Shown piece after piece: positions 10,341 through 21,129 of a DNA stretch of 33,700 nt. The notes under the pieces are model-generated. The model was not told where the DNA came from, did not search any database, and saw nothing but the letters and a program-made list of their open reading frames with translations. The stretch is from Utricularia gibba (Eukaryota > Streptophyta > Magnoliopsida > Lamiales > Lentibulariaceae): positions 1 to 33,700 of the forward strand of contig NEEC01000362.1 of the NCBI GenBank assembly GCA_002189035.1. The letters run 5' to 3'. Each line of letters begins with the position of its first letter. The first letter of the stretch is position 1. The position numbers were made by a program, and so were the translations under genes.

Positions 10341-12216
10341 GATTTGCATCCAGTTGACCTCATGAGCCATACAGAATCGGGGTCAAGGACCAAGTTCCCA
10401 GCGAGACTGGCCGCCACAAAACGAGAAGCGTTCCTTGAAAAACCATGTAGGCAGCCCCGAAAACCGAACGATAATAAATACATCACTTTATTTGCCGACT
10501 ACAACTAACTCTCGGTGCAAGCCAAACTTACCTTTGTCCCGTTCCAGGTGCACCCAAAGACCGCCTGCTCAAGTATAAAGTAAGTTGTTGAAAAAATCAT
10601 GTGGGGTGCACGTGACATCATAATTTAAACAAATGCATCATTTTTTTTAATCGATTTGCATCCAGTTGACCTCATGAGCCATACAGAATCGGGTCAAGGA
10701 CCAAGTTCCGCGAGACTGGCCGCCACAAAACGAGAAGCGGTTCCTTGAAAAACCATGTAGGCAGCCCCCGAAAACCGAACGATAATAAATACATCACTTT
10801 ATTTGCCGGACTACAACTAACTCTCGGTGCAAGCCAAACATTACCTTTGTCCCGTTCCAGTGCACCCAAAGACCGCCTGCTCAAGTATAAAGTAAGTTGT
10901 TGAAAAAATCATGTGGGGTGCACGTGACATCATAATTTAAACAAATGCATCATTTTTTTTAATCGATTTGCATCCAGTTGACCTCATGAGCCATACAGAA
11001 TCGGGGTCAAGGACCAAGTTCCCAGCGAGACTGGCCGCCACAAAACGAGAAGCGGTTCCTTGAAAAACCATGTAGGCAGCCCCGAAAACGAACGATAATA
11101 AATACATCACTTTATTTGCCGGACTACAACTAACTCTCGGTGCAAGCCAAACATTACCTTTGTCCCGTTCCAGGTGCACCCAAAGACCGCTGCTCAAGTA
11201 TAAAGTAAGTTGTTGAAAAAATCATGTGGGGTGCACGTGACATCATAATTTAAACAAATGCATCATTTTTTTTAATCGATTTGCATCCAGTTGACCTCAT
11301 GAGCCATACAGAATCGGGTCAAGGACCAAGTTCCCAGCGAGACTGGCCGCCACAAAACGAGAAGCGGTTCCTTGAAAAACCATGTAGGCAGCCCCCGAAA
11401 ACCGAACGATAATAAATACATCACTTTATTTGCCGGACTACAACTAACTCTCGTGCAAGCCAAACATTACCTTTGTCCCGTTCCAGGTGCACCCAAAGAC
11501 CGCCTGCTCAAGTATAAAGTAAGTTGTTGAAAAAATCATGTGGGGTGCACGTGACATCATAATTTAAACAAATGCATCATTTTTTTTAATCGATTTGCAT
11601 CCAGTTGACCTCATGAGCCATACAGAATCGGGGTCAAGGACCAAGTTCCAGCGAGACTGGCCGCCACAAAACGAGAAGCGGTTCCTTGAAAAACCATGTA
11701 GGCAGCCCCCGAAAACGAACGATAATAAATACATCACTTTATTTGCCGGACTACAACTAACTCTCGTGCAAGCCAAACCTTACCTTTGTCCCGTTCCAGG
11801 TGCACCCAAAGACCGCCTGCTCAAGTATAAAGTAAGTTGTTGAAAAAATCATGTGGGGTGCACGTGACATCATAATTTAAACAAATGCATCATTTTTTTT
11901 AATCGATTTGCATCCAGTTGACCTCATGAGCCATACAGAATCGGGGTCAAGGACCAAGTTCCCAGCGAGACTGGCCGCCACAAAAACGAGAAGCGGTTCC
12001 TTGAAAAACCATGTAGGCAGCCCCCGAAAACCGAACGATAATAATACATCACTTTATTTGCCGGACTACAACTAACTCCGGTGCAAGCCAACCTTACCTT
12101 TGTCCCGTTCCAGTGCACCCAAAGACCGCCTGCTCAAGTATAAAGTAAGTTGTTGAAAAATCATGTGGGGTGCACGTGACATCATAATTTAAACAAATGC
12201 ATCATTTTTTTTAATC

Positions 12217-12515
12217 GATTTGCATCCAGTTGACCTCATGAGCCATACAGAATCGGGTCAAGGACCAAGTTCCCAGCGAGACTGGCCGCCACAAAACGAG
12301 AAGCGGTTCCTTGAAAAACCATGTAGGCAGCCCCCGAAAACCGAACGATAATAAATACATCACTTTATTTGCCGGACTACACTAACTCTCGGTGCAAGCC
12401 AAACCTTACCTTTGTCCGTTCAAGACCGCCTGCTCAAGTATAAAGTAAGTTGTTAAAAAAATCATGTGGGGTGCACGTGACATCATAATTTAAAAATGCA
12501 TCATTTTTTTTAATC
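12217..12515. repeat. Short blended monomer
   Basis: A 299-bp unit with TTTGTCCGTTC joined to AAGACCGCC, then TTGTTAAAAAAA (B-like) and ATTTAAAAATGCATC. That last form, missing AC from AAACAAATG, is also seen at the end of the A/B hybrid at 28547. Confidence 0.8.
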
Positions 12516-14059
12516 GATTTGCATCCAGTTGACCTCATGAGCCATACAGAATCGGGTCAAGGACCAAGTTCCCAGCGAGACTGGCCGCCACAAAACGAGA
12601 AGCGGTTCCTTGAAAAACCATGTAGGCAGCCCCCGAAAACGAACGATAATAAATACATCACTTTATTTGCCGGACTACAACTAACTCTCGGTGCAAGCCA
12701 AACATTACCTTTGTCCGTTCCAGGTGCACCCAAAGACCGCCTGCTCAAGTATAAAGTAAGTTGTTGAAAAAATCATGTGGGGTGCACGTGACATCATAAT
12801 TTAAACAAATGCATCATTTTTTTTATCGATTTGCATCCAGTTGACCTCATGAGCCATACAGAATCGGGTCAAGGAAAGTTCCCAGCGAGACTGGCCGCCA
12901 CAAAACGAGAAGCGTTCCTTGAAAAAATGTAGGCAGCCCCCGAAAACCGAACGATAATAAATACATCACTTATTTGCCGGACTAGGTGCAAGCCAAACAT
13001 TACCTTTGTCCCGTTCCAGGTGCACCCAAAGACCGCCTGCTCAAGTATAAAGTAAGTTGTTGAAAAAATCATGTGGGGTGCACGTGACATCATAATTTAA
13101 ACAAATGCATCATTTTTTTTAATCGATTTGCATCCAGTTGACCTCATGAGCCATACAGAATCGGGGTCAAGGACCAAGTTCCCAGCGAGACTGGCCGCCA
13201 CAAAACGAGAAGCGGTTCCTTGAAAAACCATGTAGGCAGCCCCCGAAAACCGAACGATAATAAATACATCACTTTATTTGCCGGACTACAACTAACTCTC
13301 GGTGCAAGCCAAACTTACCTTTGTCCCGTTCCAGGTGCACCCAAAGACCGCCTGCTCAAGTAAAGTAAGTTGTTGAAAAAATCATGTGGGGTGCACGTGA
13401 CATCATAATTTAAACAAATGCATCATTTTTTTAATCGATTTGCATCCAGTTGACCTCATGAGCCATACAGAATCGGGGTCAAGGACCAAGTTCCCAGCGA
13501 GACTGGCCGCCACAAAACGAGAAGCGGTTCCTTGAAAACCATGTAGGCAGCCCCGAAAACGAACGATAATAAATACATCACTTTATTTGCCGGACTACAA
13601 CTAACTCTCGGTGCAAGCCAAACACCTTTGTCCGTTCCAGGTGCACCCAAAGACCGCCTGCTCAAGTATAAAGTAAGTTGTTGAAAAAATCATGTGGGGT
13701 GCACGTGACATCATAATTTAAACAAATGCATCATTTTTTTAATCGATTTGCATCCAGTTGACCTCATGAGCCATACAGAATCGGGGTCAAGGACCAAGTT
13801 CCCAGCGAGACTGGCCGCCACAAAACGAGAAGCGGTTCCTTGAAAAACCATGTAGGCAGCCCCCGAAAACCGAACGATAATAAATACATCACTTTATTTG
13901 CCGGACTACAACTAACTCTCGGTGCAAGCCAAACCTTACCTTTGTCCCGTTCCAGTGCACCCAAAGACCGCCTGCTCAAGTATAAAGTAAGTTGTTGAAA
14001 AAATCATGTGGGGTGCACGTGACATCATAATTTAAACAAATGCATCATTTTTTTTAATC

Positions 14060-14339
14060 GATTTGCATCCTTGACCTCATGAGCCATACAGAATCACCAA
14101 GTTCCCAGCGACTGGCCGCCACAAAACGAGAAGCGTTCCTTGAAAAACCATGTAGGCAGCCCGAAAACGAACGATAATAAATACATCACTTTTTGCCGGC
14201 TACAACTGGGCAAGCCAAGACTTTTTCCGGTTCCAGTGCCCCCAAGACCGCCTCCTCAAGTATAAAGTAAGTTGTTAAAAAAATCATGTGGGGTGCACGT
14301 GACATCATAATTTAAACAAATGCATCATTTTTTTTAATC
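14060..14339. repeat. Blended, deletion-rich B monomer (B3)
   Basis: A 280-bp unit mixing A and B marks. B side: CTTTTTCCGGTTCCAGTGCC, CCGCCTCCTC and TTGTTAAAAAAA. A side: CATACAGAATC, TTCCCAGCG, AACGATAATAAA and GTAAGTTG. Bases are missing at diverged positions: GCATCCTTGACC, GAATCACCAAG, GGCAGCCCGAAAACG, GCCGGCTACAAC and ACTGGGCAAGCC. It may be a true chimera or a merged consensus. Confidence 0.8.
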
Positions 14340-15566
14340 GATTTGCATCCAGTTGACCTCATGAGCCATACAGAATCGGGTCAAGGACCAAGTTCCCAGC
14401 GAGACTGGCCGCCACAAACGAGAAGCGGTTCCTTGAAAAACCATGTAGGCAGCCCCCGAAAACGAACGATAATAAATACATCACTTTATTTGCCGGACTA
14501 CAACTAACTCTCGGTGCAAGCCAAACATTACCTTTGTCCCGTTCCAGGTGCACCCAAAGACCGCCTGCTCAAGTATAAAGTAAGTTGTTGAAAAAATCAT
14601 GTGGGGTGCACGTGACATCATAATTTAAACAAATGCATCATTTTTTTTAATCGATTTGCATCCAGTTGACCTCATGAGCCATACAGAATCGGGTCAAGGA
14701 CCAAGTTCCCAGCGAGACTGGCCGCCACAAAACGAGAAGCGGTTCCTTGAAAAACCATGTAGGCAGCCCCCGAAAACCGAACGATAATAAATACATCACT
14801 TTATTTGCCGACTACAACTAACTTCGGTGCAAGCCAAACTTACTTTGTCCGTTCCAGGTGCACCCAAAGACCGCTGCCAAGTATAAAGTAAGTTGTTGAA
14901 AAAATCATGTGGGGTGCACGTGACATCATAATTTAAACAAATGCATCATTTTTTTAATCGATTTGCATCCAGTTGACCTCATGAGCCATACAGAATCGGG
15001 GTCAAGGACCAAGTTCCCAGCGAGACTGGCCGCCAAAAAACGAGAAGCGGTTCCTTGAAAAACCATGTAGGCAGCCCCGAAAACGAACGATAATAAATAC
15101 ATCACTTTATTTGCCGGACTACAACTAACTCTCGTGCAAGCCAACTTACCTTTGTCCCGTTCCAGGTGCACCCAAGACCGCCTGCTCAAGTAAAAGTAAG
15201 TTGTTGAAAAAATCATGTGGGGTGCACGTGACATCATAATTTAAACAAATGCATCATTTTTTTTAATCGATTTGCATCCAGTTGACCTCATGAGCCATAC
15301 AGAATCGGGTCAAGGACGTTCCCAGCGAGACTGGCCGCCACAAAACGAGAAGCGGTTCCTTGAAAACCATGTAGGCAGCCCCCGAAAACCGAACGATAAT
15401 AAATACATCACTTTATTTGCCGGACTACAACTAACTCTCGTGCAAGCCAAACTTACCTTTGTCCCGTTCCAGTGCACCCAAAGACCGCCTGCTCAAGTAT
15501 AAAGTAAGTTGTTGAAAAATCATGTGGGGTGCACGTGAATCGTAATTTAAACAAATGCATCATTGT
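14340..15566. repeat. Four class A monomers
   Basis: Monomers begin at 14340, 14653, 14960 and 15269. The last leads into a B unit. It ends with GCACGTGAATCGTAA, in which GACATC or GATATC has become GAATC. It also has GGACGTTCCC for GGACCAAGTTCCC. Satellite only. Confidence 0.95.
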
Positions 15567-15864
15567 GATTTGCATCCTTTGTCCTCATGAGCCATAAAGA
15601 ATCGGGGCCCGGACCAAGTTCCTAGCCTGGCCGCCACAAAACGAGAAGCTGTTCCTTGAAAAACCATGTAGGCAACCCGAAAACCGAACGTTAATAAATA
15701 CATCACTTTCTTTGCCGGGCTACAACTTACTTTGGCAAGCCTAAGCTGACTTTTCCCGTTCCAAGTGCCCCCAAGACCGCCTCTCAGTATAAAGTAAGTT
15801 GTTAAAAAAACATGTGGGGTGCACGTGACATCATAATTTAAACAAATGCATCATTTTTTTTATC
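15567..15864. repeat. Class B monomer (B4)
   Basis: A 298-bp B unit with CCTTTGTCC, CATAAAGAATCGGGGCCCGG, TTCCTAGC, GAAGCTGTTCC, AACGTTAATAAA, CTTTCTTTGCCGGGC, CTAAGCTGAC, CCAAGTGCCCCC and TTGTTAAAAAAA. It is entered through CATTGTGATTT, without a T tract. GAGA is missing from TTCCTAGCGAGACTGG. It lies five monomers after the B unit at 14060. Confidence 0.93.
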
Positions 15865-17418
15865 GATTTGCATCCAGTTGACCTCATGAGCCACAGAATC
15901 GGGTCAAGGACCAAGTTCCCAGCGAGACTGGCCGCCACAAAACGAGAAGCGGTTCCTTGAAAAACCATGTAGGCAGCCCGAAAAACGAACGATAATAAAT
16001 ACATCACTTTATTTGCCGGACTACAACTAACTCTCGGTGCAAGCCAAACTTACCTTTGTCCCGTTCCAGGTGCACCCAAAGACCGCCTGCTCAAGTATAA
16101 AGTAAGTTGTTGAAAAATCATGTGGGGTGCACGTGACATCATAATTTAAACAAATGCATCATTTTTTTAATCGATTTGCATCCAGTTGACCTCATGAGCC
16201 ATACAGAATCGGGTCAAGGACCAAGTTCCCAGCGAGACTGGCCGCCACAAACGAGAAGCGGTTCCTTGAAAAACCATGTAGGCAGCCCCCGAAAACCGAA
16301 CGATAATAAATACATCACTTTATTTGCCGGACTACAACTAACTCTCGGTGCAAGCCAAACTTACCTTTGTCCGTTCCAGGTGCACCCAAAGACCGCCTGC
16401 TCAAGTATAAAGTAAGTTGTTGAAAAAATCATGTGGGTGCACGTGACATCATAATTTAAACAAATGCATCATTTTTTTTAATCGATTTGCATCCAGTTGA
16501 CCTCATGAGCCATACAGAATCGGGGTCAAGGACCAAGTTCCCAGCGAGACTGGCCGCCACAAAACGAGAAGCGGTTCCTTGAAAAACCATGTAGGCAGCC
16601 CCCGAAAACCGAACGATAATAAATACATCACTTTATTTGCCGGACTACAACTAACTCTCGTGCAAGCCAAATTACCTTTGTCCCGTTCCAGGTGCACCCA
16701 AAGACCGCCTGCTCAAGTATAAAGTAAGTTGTTGAAAAAATCATGTGGGGTGCACGTGACATCATAATTTAAACAAATGCATCATTTTTTTTAATCGATT
16801 TGCATCCAGTTGACCTCATGAGCCATACAGAATCGGGGTCAAGGACCAAGTTCCCAGCGAGACTGGCCGCCACAAAACGAGAAGCGGTTCCTTGAAAAAC
16901 CATGTAGGCAGCCCCGAAAACCGAACGATAATAAATACATCACTTTATTTGCCGGACTACAACTAACTCTCGTGCAAGCCAACTTACCTTTGTCCCGTTC
17001 CAGGTGCACCCAAGACCGCCTGCTCAAGTATAAAGTAAGTTGTTGAAAAAAATCATGTGGGGTGCACGTGACATCATAATTTAAACAAATGCATCATTTT
17101 TTTTAATCGATTTGCATCCAGTTGACCTCATGAGCCATACAGAATCGGGGCAAGGACCAAGTTCCCAGCGAGACTGGCCGCCACAAAACGAGAAGCGGTT
17201 CCTTGAAAAACCATGTAGGCAGCCCCCGAAAACCGAACGTAATAAAATACATCACTTTATTTGCCGACTACAACTAACTCTCGGTGCAAGCCAAACCTTA
17301 CCTTTGTCCGTTCCAGTGCACCCAAAGACCGCCTGCTCAAGTATAAAGTAAGTTGTTGAAAAAATCATGTGGGGTGCACGTGATATCGTAATTTAAACAA
17401 ATGCATCATTTATTCATC
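15865..17418. repeat. Five class A monomers
   Basis: Monomers begin at 15865, 16173, 16494, 16797 and 17109. The last precedes a B unit and carries AACGTAATAAA, exactly what results if the base that distinguishes A (CGATAATAAA) from B (CGTTAATAAA) is dropped. It ends with GTGATATCGTAA, the pre-B form shared with the junctions near 27890, 29124, 30687 and 32230. Confidence 0.95.
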
Positions 17419-17725
17419 GATTTGCATCCTTTGTCCTCATGAGCCATAAAGAATCGCGGGGACCAAGTTCCCAGCGAGACTGGCCGCCACAAAACGAGAA
17501 GCTGTTCCTTGAAAAACCATGTAGGCAACACCGAAAACCGAACGTTAATAAATACATCACTTTCTTTGCCGGGCTACAACTTACTTTGGGCCAAGGCCTA
17601 AGCTGATTTTTTCCGTTCCAAGTGCCCCCCAAGACCGCCTCCTCATGTATAAAGTATGTTGTTAAAAAAATCATGTGGGTGCACGTGACATCGTAATTTA
17701 AACAAATGCATCATTTTTTTTAATC
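17419..17725. repeat. Class B monomer (B5)
   Basis: A 307-bp B unit entered through CATTTATTCATCGATTT, with CCTTTGTCC, CATAAAGAATCG, GAAGCTGTTCC, GGCAACACCG, AACGTTAATAAA, TTGGGCCAAGGCCTAAGCTG, CTCATGTATAAAGTATG and TTGTTAAAAAAA. It has the A-type TTCCCAGCG. The next unit shows CAGAATGGGG. Confidence 0.95.
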
Positions 17726-18969
17726 GATTTGCATCCAGTTGACCTCATGAGCCATACAGAATGGGGTCAAGGACCAAGTTCCCAGCGAGACTGGCCGCCA
17801 CAAAACGAGAAGCGGTTCCTTGAAAAACCATGTAGGCAGCCCCCGAAAACGAACGATAATAAATACATCACTTTATTTGCCGGACTACAACTAACTCTCG
17901 GTGCAAGCCAAACATTACCTTTGTCCCGTTCCAGGTGCACCCAAGACCGCCTGCTCAAGTATAAAGTAAGTTGTTGAAAAAATCATGTGGGTGCACGTGA
18001 CATCATAATTTAAACAAATGCATCATTTTTTTTAATCGATTTGCATCCAGTTGACCTCATGAGCCATACAGAATCGGGTCAAGGACCAAGTTCCCAGCGA
18101 GACTGGCCCCAAAAACGAGAAGCGGTTCCTTGAAAACCATGTAGGCAGCCCCGAAAAACCGAACGATAATAAATACATCACTTTATTTGCCGGACTACAA
18201 CTAACTCTCGGTGCAAGCCAAACATTACCTTTGTCCCGTTCCAGGTGCACCCAAAGACCGCCTGCTCAAGTATAAAGTAAGTTGTTGAAAAAATCATGTG
18301 GGGTGCACGTGACATCATAATTTAAACAAATGCATCATTTTTTTTAATCGATTGCATCCAGTTGACCTCATGAGCCATACAGAATCGGGGTCAAGGACCA
18401 AGTTCCCAGCGAGACTGGCCGCCACAAAACGAGAAGCGGTTCCTTGAAAAACCATGTAGGCAGCCCCCGAAAACCGAACGATAATAAATACATCACTTTA
18501 TTTGCCGGACTACAACTAACTCTCGGTGCAAGCCAAACCTTACCTTTGTCCCGTTCCAGGCACCCAAAGACCGCCTGCTCAAGTATAAAGTAAGTTGTTG
18601 AAAAAATCATGTGGGGTGCACGTGACATCATAATTTAAACAAATGCATCATTTTTTTTAATCGATTTGCATCCAGTTGACCTCATGAGCCATACAGAATC
18701 GGGGTCAAGGACCAAGTTCCAGCGAGACTGGCCGCCACAAAACGAGAAGCGGTTCCTTGAAAAACCATGTAGGCAGCCCCCGAAAACCGAACGTAATAAA
18801 TCACTTTTTATTTGCCGGACTACAACTAACTCTCGGTGCAAGCCAACCTTACCTTTGTCCCGTTCCAGTGCACCCAAAACCGCCTGCTCAAGTATAAAGT
18901 AAGTTGTTGAAAAAATCATGTGGGGTGCACGTGACATCGTAATTTAAACAAATGCATCATTTTTTTATC
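17726..18969. repeat. Four class A monomers
   Basis: Monomers begin at 17726, 18038, 18350 and 18663. The one at 18350 has lost one T of the phase mark (CGATTGCATCC). The last, before a B unit, has AACGTAATAAATCACTTTTT, TTCCAGCG and CCAGTGCACCCAAAACC, all dropped-base or pre-B forms, and ends GACATCGTAA. Satellite only. Confidence 0.95.
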
Positions 18970-19271
18970 GATTTGCATCCTTTTGACCTCATGAGCCATA
19001 AAGAATCGGGGCCGGACCAAGTTCCAGCGAGACTGGCCGCCACAAAACGAGAAGCGTTCCTTGAAAAACCATGTAGGCAGCCCGAAAACCGAACGATAAT
19101 AAATACATCACTTTCTTTGCCGGACAACTAACTTTGGGCCAAGGCCTAAGCTGACTTTTTTCCGGTTCCAAGTGCCCCAAAGACCTCCTCATGTATAAAG
19201 TATGTTGTTAAAAAATCATGTGGGGTGCACGTGACATCGTAATTTAAACAAATGCATCATTTTTTTTAATC
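18970..19271. repeat. Class B monomer with A-like patches (B6)
   Basis: A 302-bp unit. B marks: CCTTTTGACC, CATAAAGAATCGGGGCCGG, CTTTCTTTGCCGG, AAGGCCTAAGCTGAC, CCAAGTGCC, CTCATGTATAAAGTATG and TTGTTAAAAAA. A marks: AACGATAATAAA and GGCAGCCCG. Dropped-base forms TTCCAGCGAG and GAAGCGTTCC appear where A and B differ by one base. It is five monomers after the unit at 17419. Confidence 0.9.
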
Positions 19272-19896
19272 GATTTGCATCCAGTTGACCTCATGAGCCA
19301 TACAGAATCGGGGTCAAGGACCAAGTTCCCAGCGAGACTGGCCGCCACAAAACGAGAAGCGGTTCCTTGAAAAAACCATGTAGGCAGCCCCGAAAACCGA
19401 ACGATAATAAATACATCACTTTATTTGCCGGACTACAACTAACTCTCGGTGCAAGCAAACTTACCTTTGTCCGTTCCAGGTGCACCCAAAGACCCCTGCT
19501 CAAGTATAAAAGTAAGTTGTTGAAAAAATCATGTGGGGTGCACGTGACATCATAATTTAAACAAATGCATCATTTTTTTTAATCGATTTGCATCCAGTTG
19601 ACCTCATGAGCCATACAGAATCGGGGTCAAGGACCAAGTTCCCAGCGAGACTGGCCGCCACAAAACGAGAAGCGGTTCCTTGAAAAACCATGTAGGCAGC
19701 CCCGAAAACCGAACGATAATAAATACATCACTTTATTTTGCCGGACTACAACTAACTCTCGGTGCAAGCCAAACCTTACCTTTGTCCGTTCCAGGTGCAC
19801 CCAAGACCGCCTGCTCAAGTATAAAGTAAGTTGTTGAAAAAATCATGTGGGGTGCACGTGAATCGTAATTTAAACAAATGCATCATTGTATTCATC
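19272..19896. repeat. Two class A monomers
   Basis: Monomers begin at 19272 and 19585. The second ends GCACGTGAATCGTAA and then CATTGTATTCATC, the B entry sequence that replaces the T tract. Confidence 0.95.
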
Positions 19897-20201
19897 GATT
19901 TGCATCCTTTTGTCCTCATGAGCCATAAAGAATCGGGGGGGACCAAGTTCCTAGCGAGACTGGCCGCCACAAACGAGAAGCTGTTCCTTGAAAAACCATG
20001 TAGGCAACCCGAAAACCGAACGTTAATAAACATCACTTTCTTTGCCGGGCTACAACTTACTTTGGGCAAGGCCTAAGCTGATCTTTTTCCGGTTCCAAGT
20101 GCCCCCAAGACCGCCTCCTCATGTATAAAGTATGTTGTTAAAAAATCATGTGGGGTGCACGTGACATCATAATTTAAACAAATGCATCATTTTTTTTATT
20201 C
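19897..20201. repeat. Class B monomer (B7)
   Basis: A 305-bp B unit with CCTTTTGTCC, CATAAAGAATCGGGGGGG, TTCCTAGCG, GAAGCTGTTCC, GGCAACCCG, AACGTTAATAAA, TTTCTTTGCCGGGC, TTGGGCAAGGCCTAAGCTG, CTCATGTATAAAGTATG and TTGTTAAAAAA. The next unit opens with ATTCGATTT. Confidence 0.95.
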
Positions 20202-20823
20202 GATTTGCATCCAGTTGACCTCATGAGCCATACAGAATCGGGGTCAAGGACCAAGTTCCCAGCGAGACTGGCCGCCACAAAACGAGAAGCGGTTCCTTGA
20301 AAACCATGTAGGCAGCCCCCGAAAACGAACGATAATAAATACATCACTTTTTTGCCGGACTACAACTAACTCTCGTGCAAGCCAAACTTACCTTTGTCCC
20401 GTTCCAGGTGCACCAAAGACCGCCTGCTCAAGTATAAAGTAAGTTGTTGAAAAAATCATGTGGGGTGCACGTGACATCATAATTTAAACAAATGCATCAT
20501 TTTTTTTTAATCGATTTGCATCCAGTTGACCTCATGAGCCATACAGAATCGGGGTCAAGGACCAAGTTCCCAGCGAGACTGGCCGCCAAAACGAGAAGCG
20601 GTTCTTGAAAAACCATGTAGGCAGCCCCCGAAAACCGAACGATAATAAATACATCACTTTATTTGCCGGACTACAACTAACTCTCGTGCAAGCCAAACCT
20701 TACCTTTGTCCCGTTCCAGGTGCACCCAAAGACCGCCTGCTCAAGTATAAAGTAAGTTGTTGAAAAAATCATGTGGGGTGCACGTGACATCATAATTTAA
20801 ACAAATGCATCATTTTTTTAATC
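20202..20823. repeat. Two class A monomers
   Basis: Monomers begin at 20202 and 20513. The first has CATCACTTTTTTGCC, in which the A/C base that separates A (CTTTATTTG) from B (CTTTCTTTG) is absent, and CTCGTGCAAG, lacking the G/A base of CTCGGTGCAAG and CTCGATGCAAG. Confidence 0.95.
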
Positions 20824-21129
20824 GATTTGCATCCAGTTGACCTCATGAGCCATACAGAATCGGGGCAAGGACCAAGTTCCCAGCGAGACTGGCCGCCACA
20901 AACGAGAAGCGGTTCCTTGAAAAACCATGTAGGCAGCCCGAAAACCGAACGATAATAAATACATCACTTTATTTGCCGGGCTACAACTACTTTGGCCAAG
21001 CCTAAGCTGACTTTTTCCGTTCCAAGTGCCCCCAAGACCGCCTGCTCATGTATAAAGTAAGTTGTTAAAAAAATCATGTGGGGTGCACGTGACATCGTAA
21101 TTTAAACAAATGCATCATTTTTTTTAATC
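20824..21129. repeat. A-to-B chimeric monomer
   Basis: A 306-bp unit. It is class A from the start (CCAGTTGACC, CATACAGAATCGGGG, TTCCCAGCG, AACGATAATAAA) to about 20978. It is then B-like from TTGCCGGGCTACAACTAC, with CCTAAGCTGAC, CCAAGTGCCCCC, CTCATGTATAAAG and TTGTTAAAAAAA. One clean switch fits a crossover or gene-conversion joint, but consensus merging is also possible. It is three monomers after the B unit at 19897. Confidence 0.85.

Larger units (their letters stand above)
7276..14059. repeat. Block of 22 class A monomers with short variants
   Basis: Monomers begin at 7276, 7591, 7892, 8200, 8505, 8819, 9115, 9425, 9735, 10047, 10341, 10653, 10965, 11278, 11592, 11905, 12217, 12516, 12828, 13125, 13437 and 13745. 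Short or blended units are at 7591, 8819, 10047 and 12217. Units at 8200 and 12828 share two unusual marks (TTTATCGATTT entry and GAAAAAATGTAGGC) and look like paralogues. The unit at 9425 has GGGGTCGGACC, close to the B form GGGCCCGGACC. The unit at 12828 also lacks about 12 bp around 12986. No gene or insertion is present. Confidence 0.95.

Noticed and set aside
12986-12987. Deletion of about 12 bp (CAACTAACTCTC) as a functional variant
   Set aside because: It occurs in one unit only, in a unit with several other losses (GGAAAGTTCCC, GAAAAAATGTAGG), so consensus error or a private deletion is the simpler reading.
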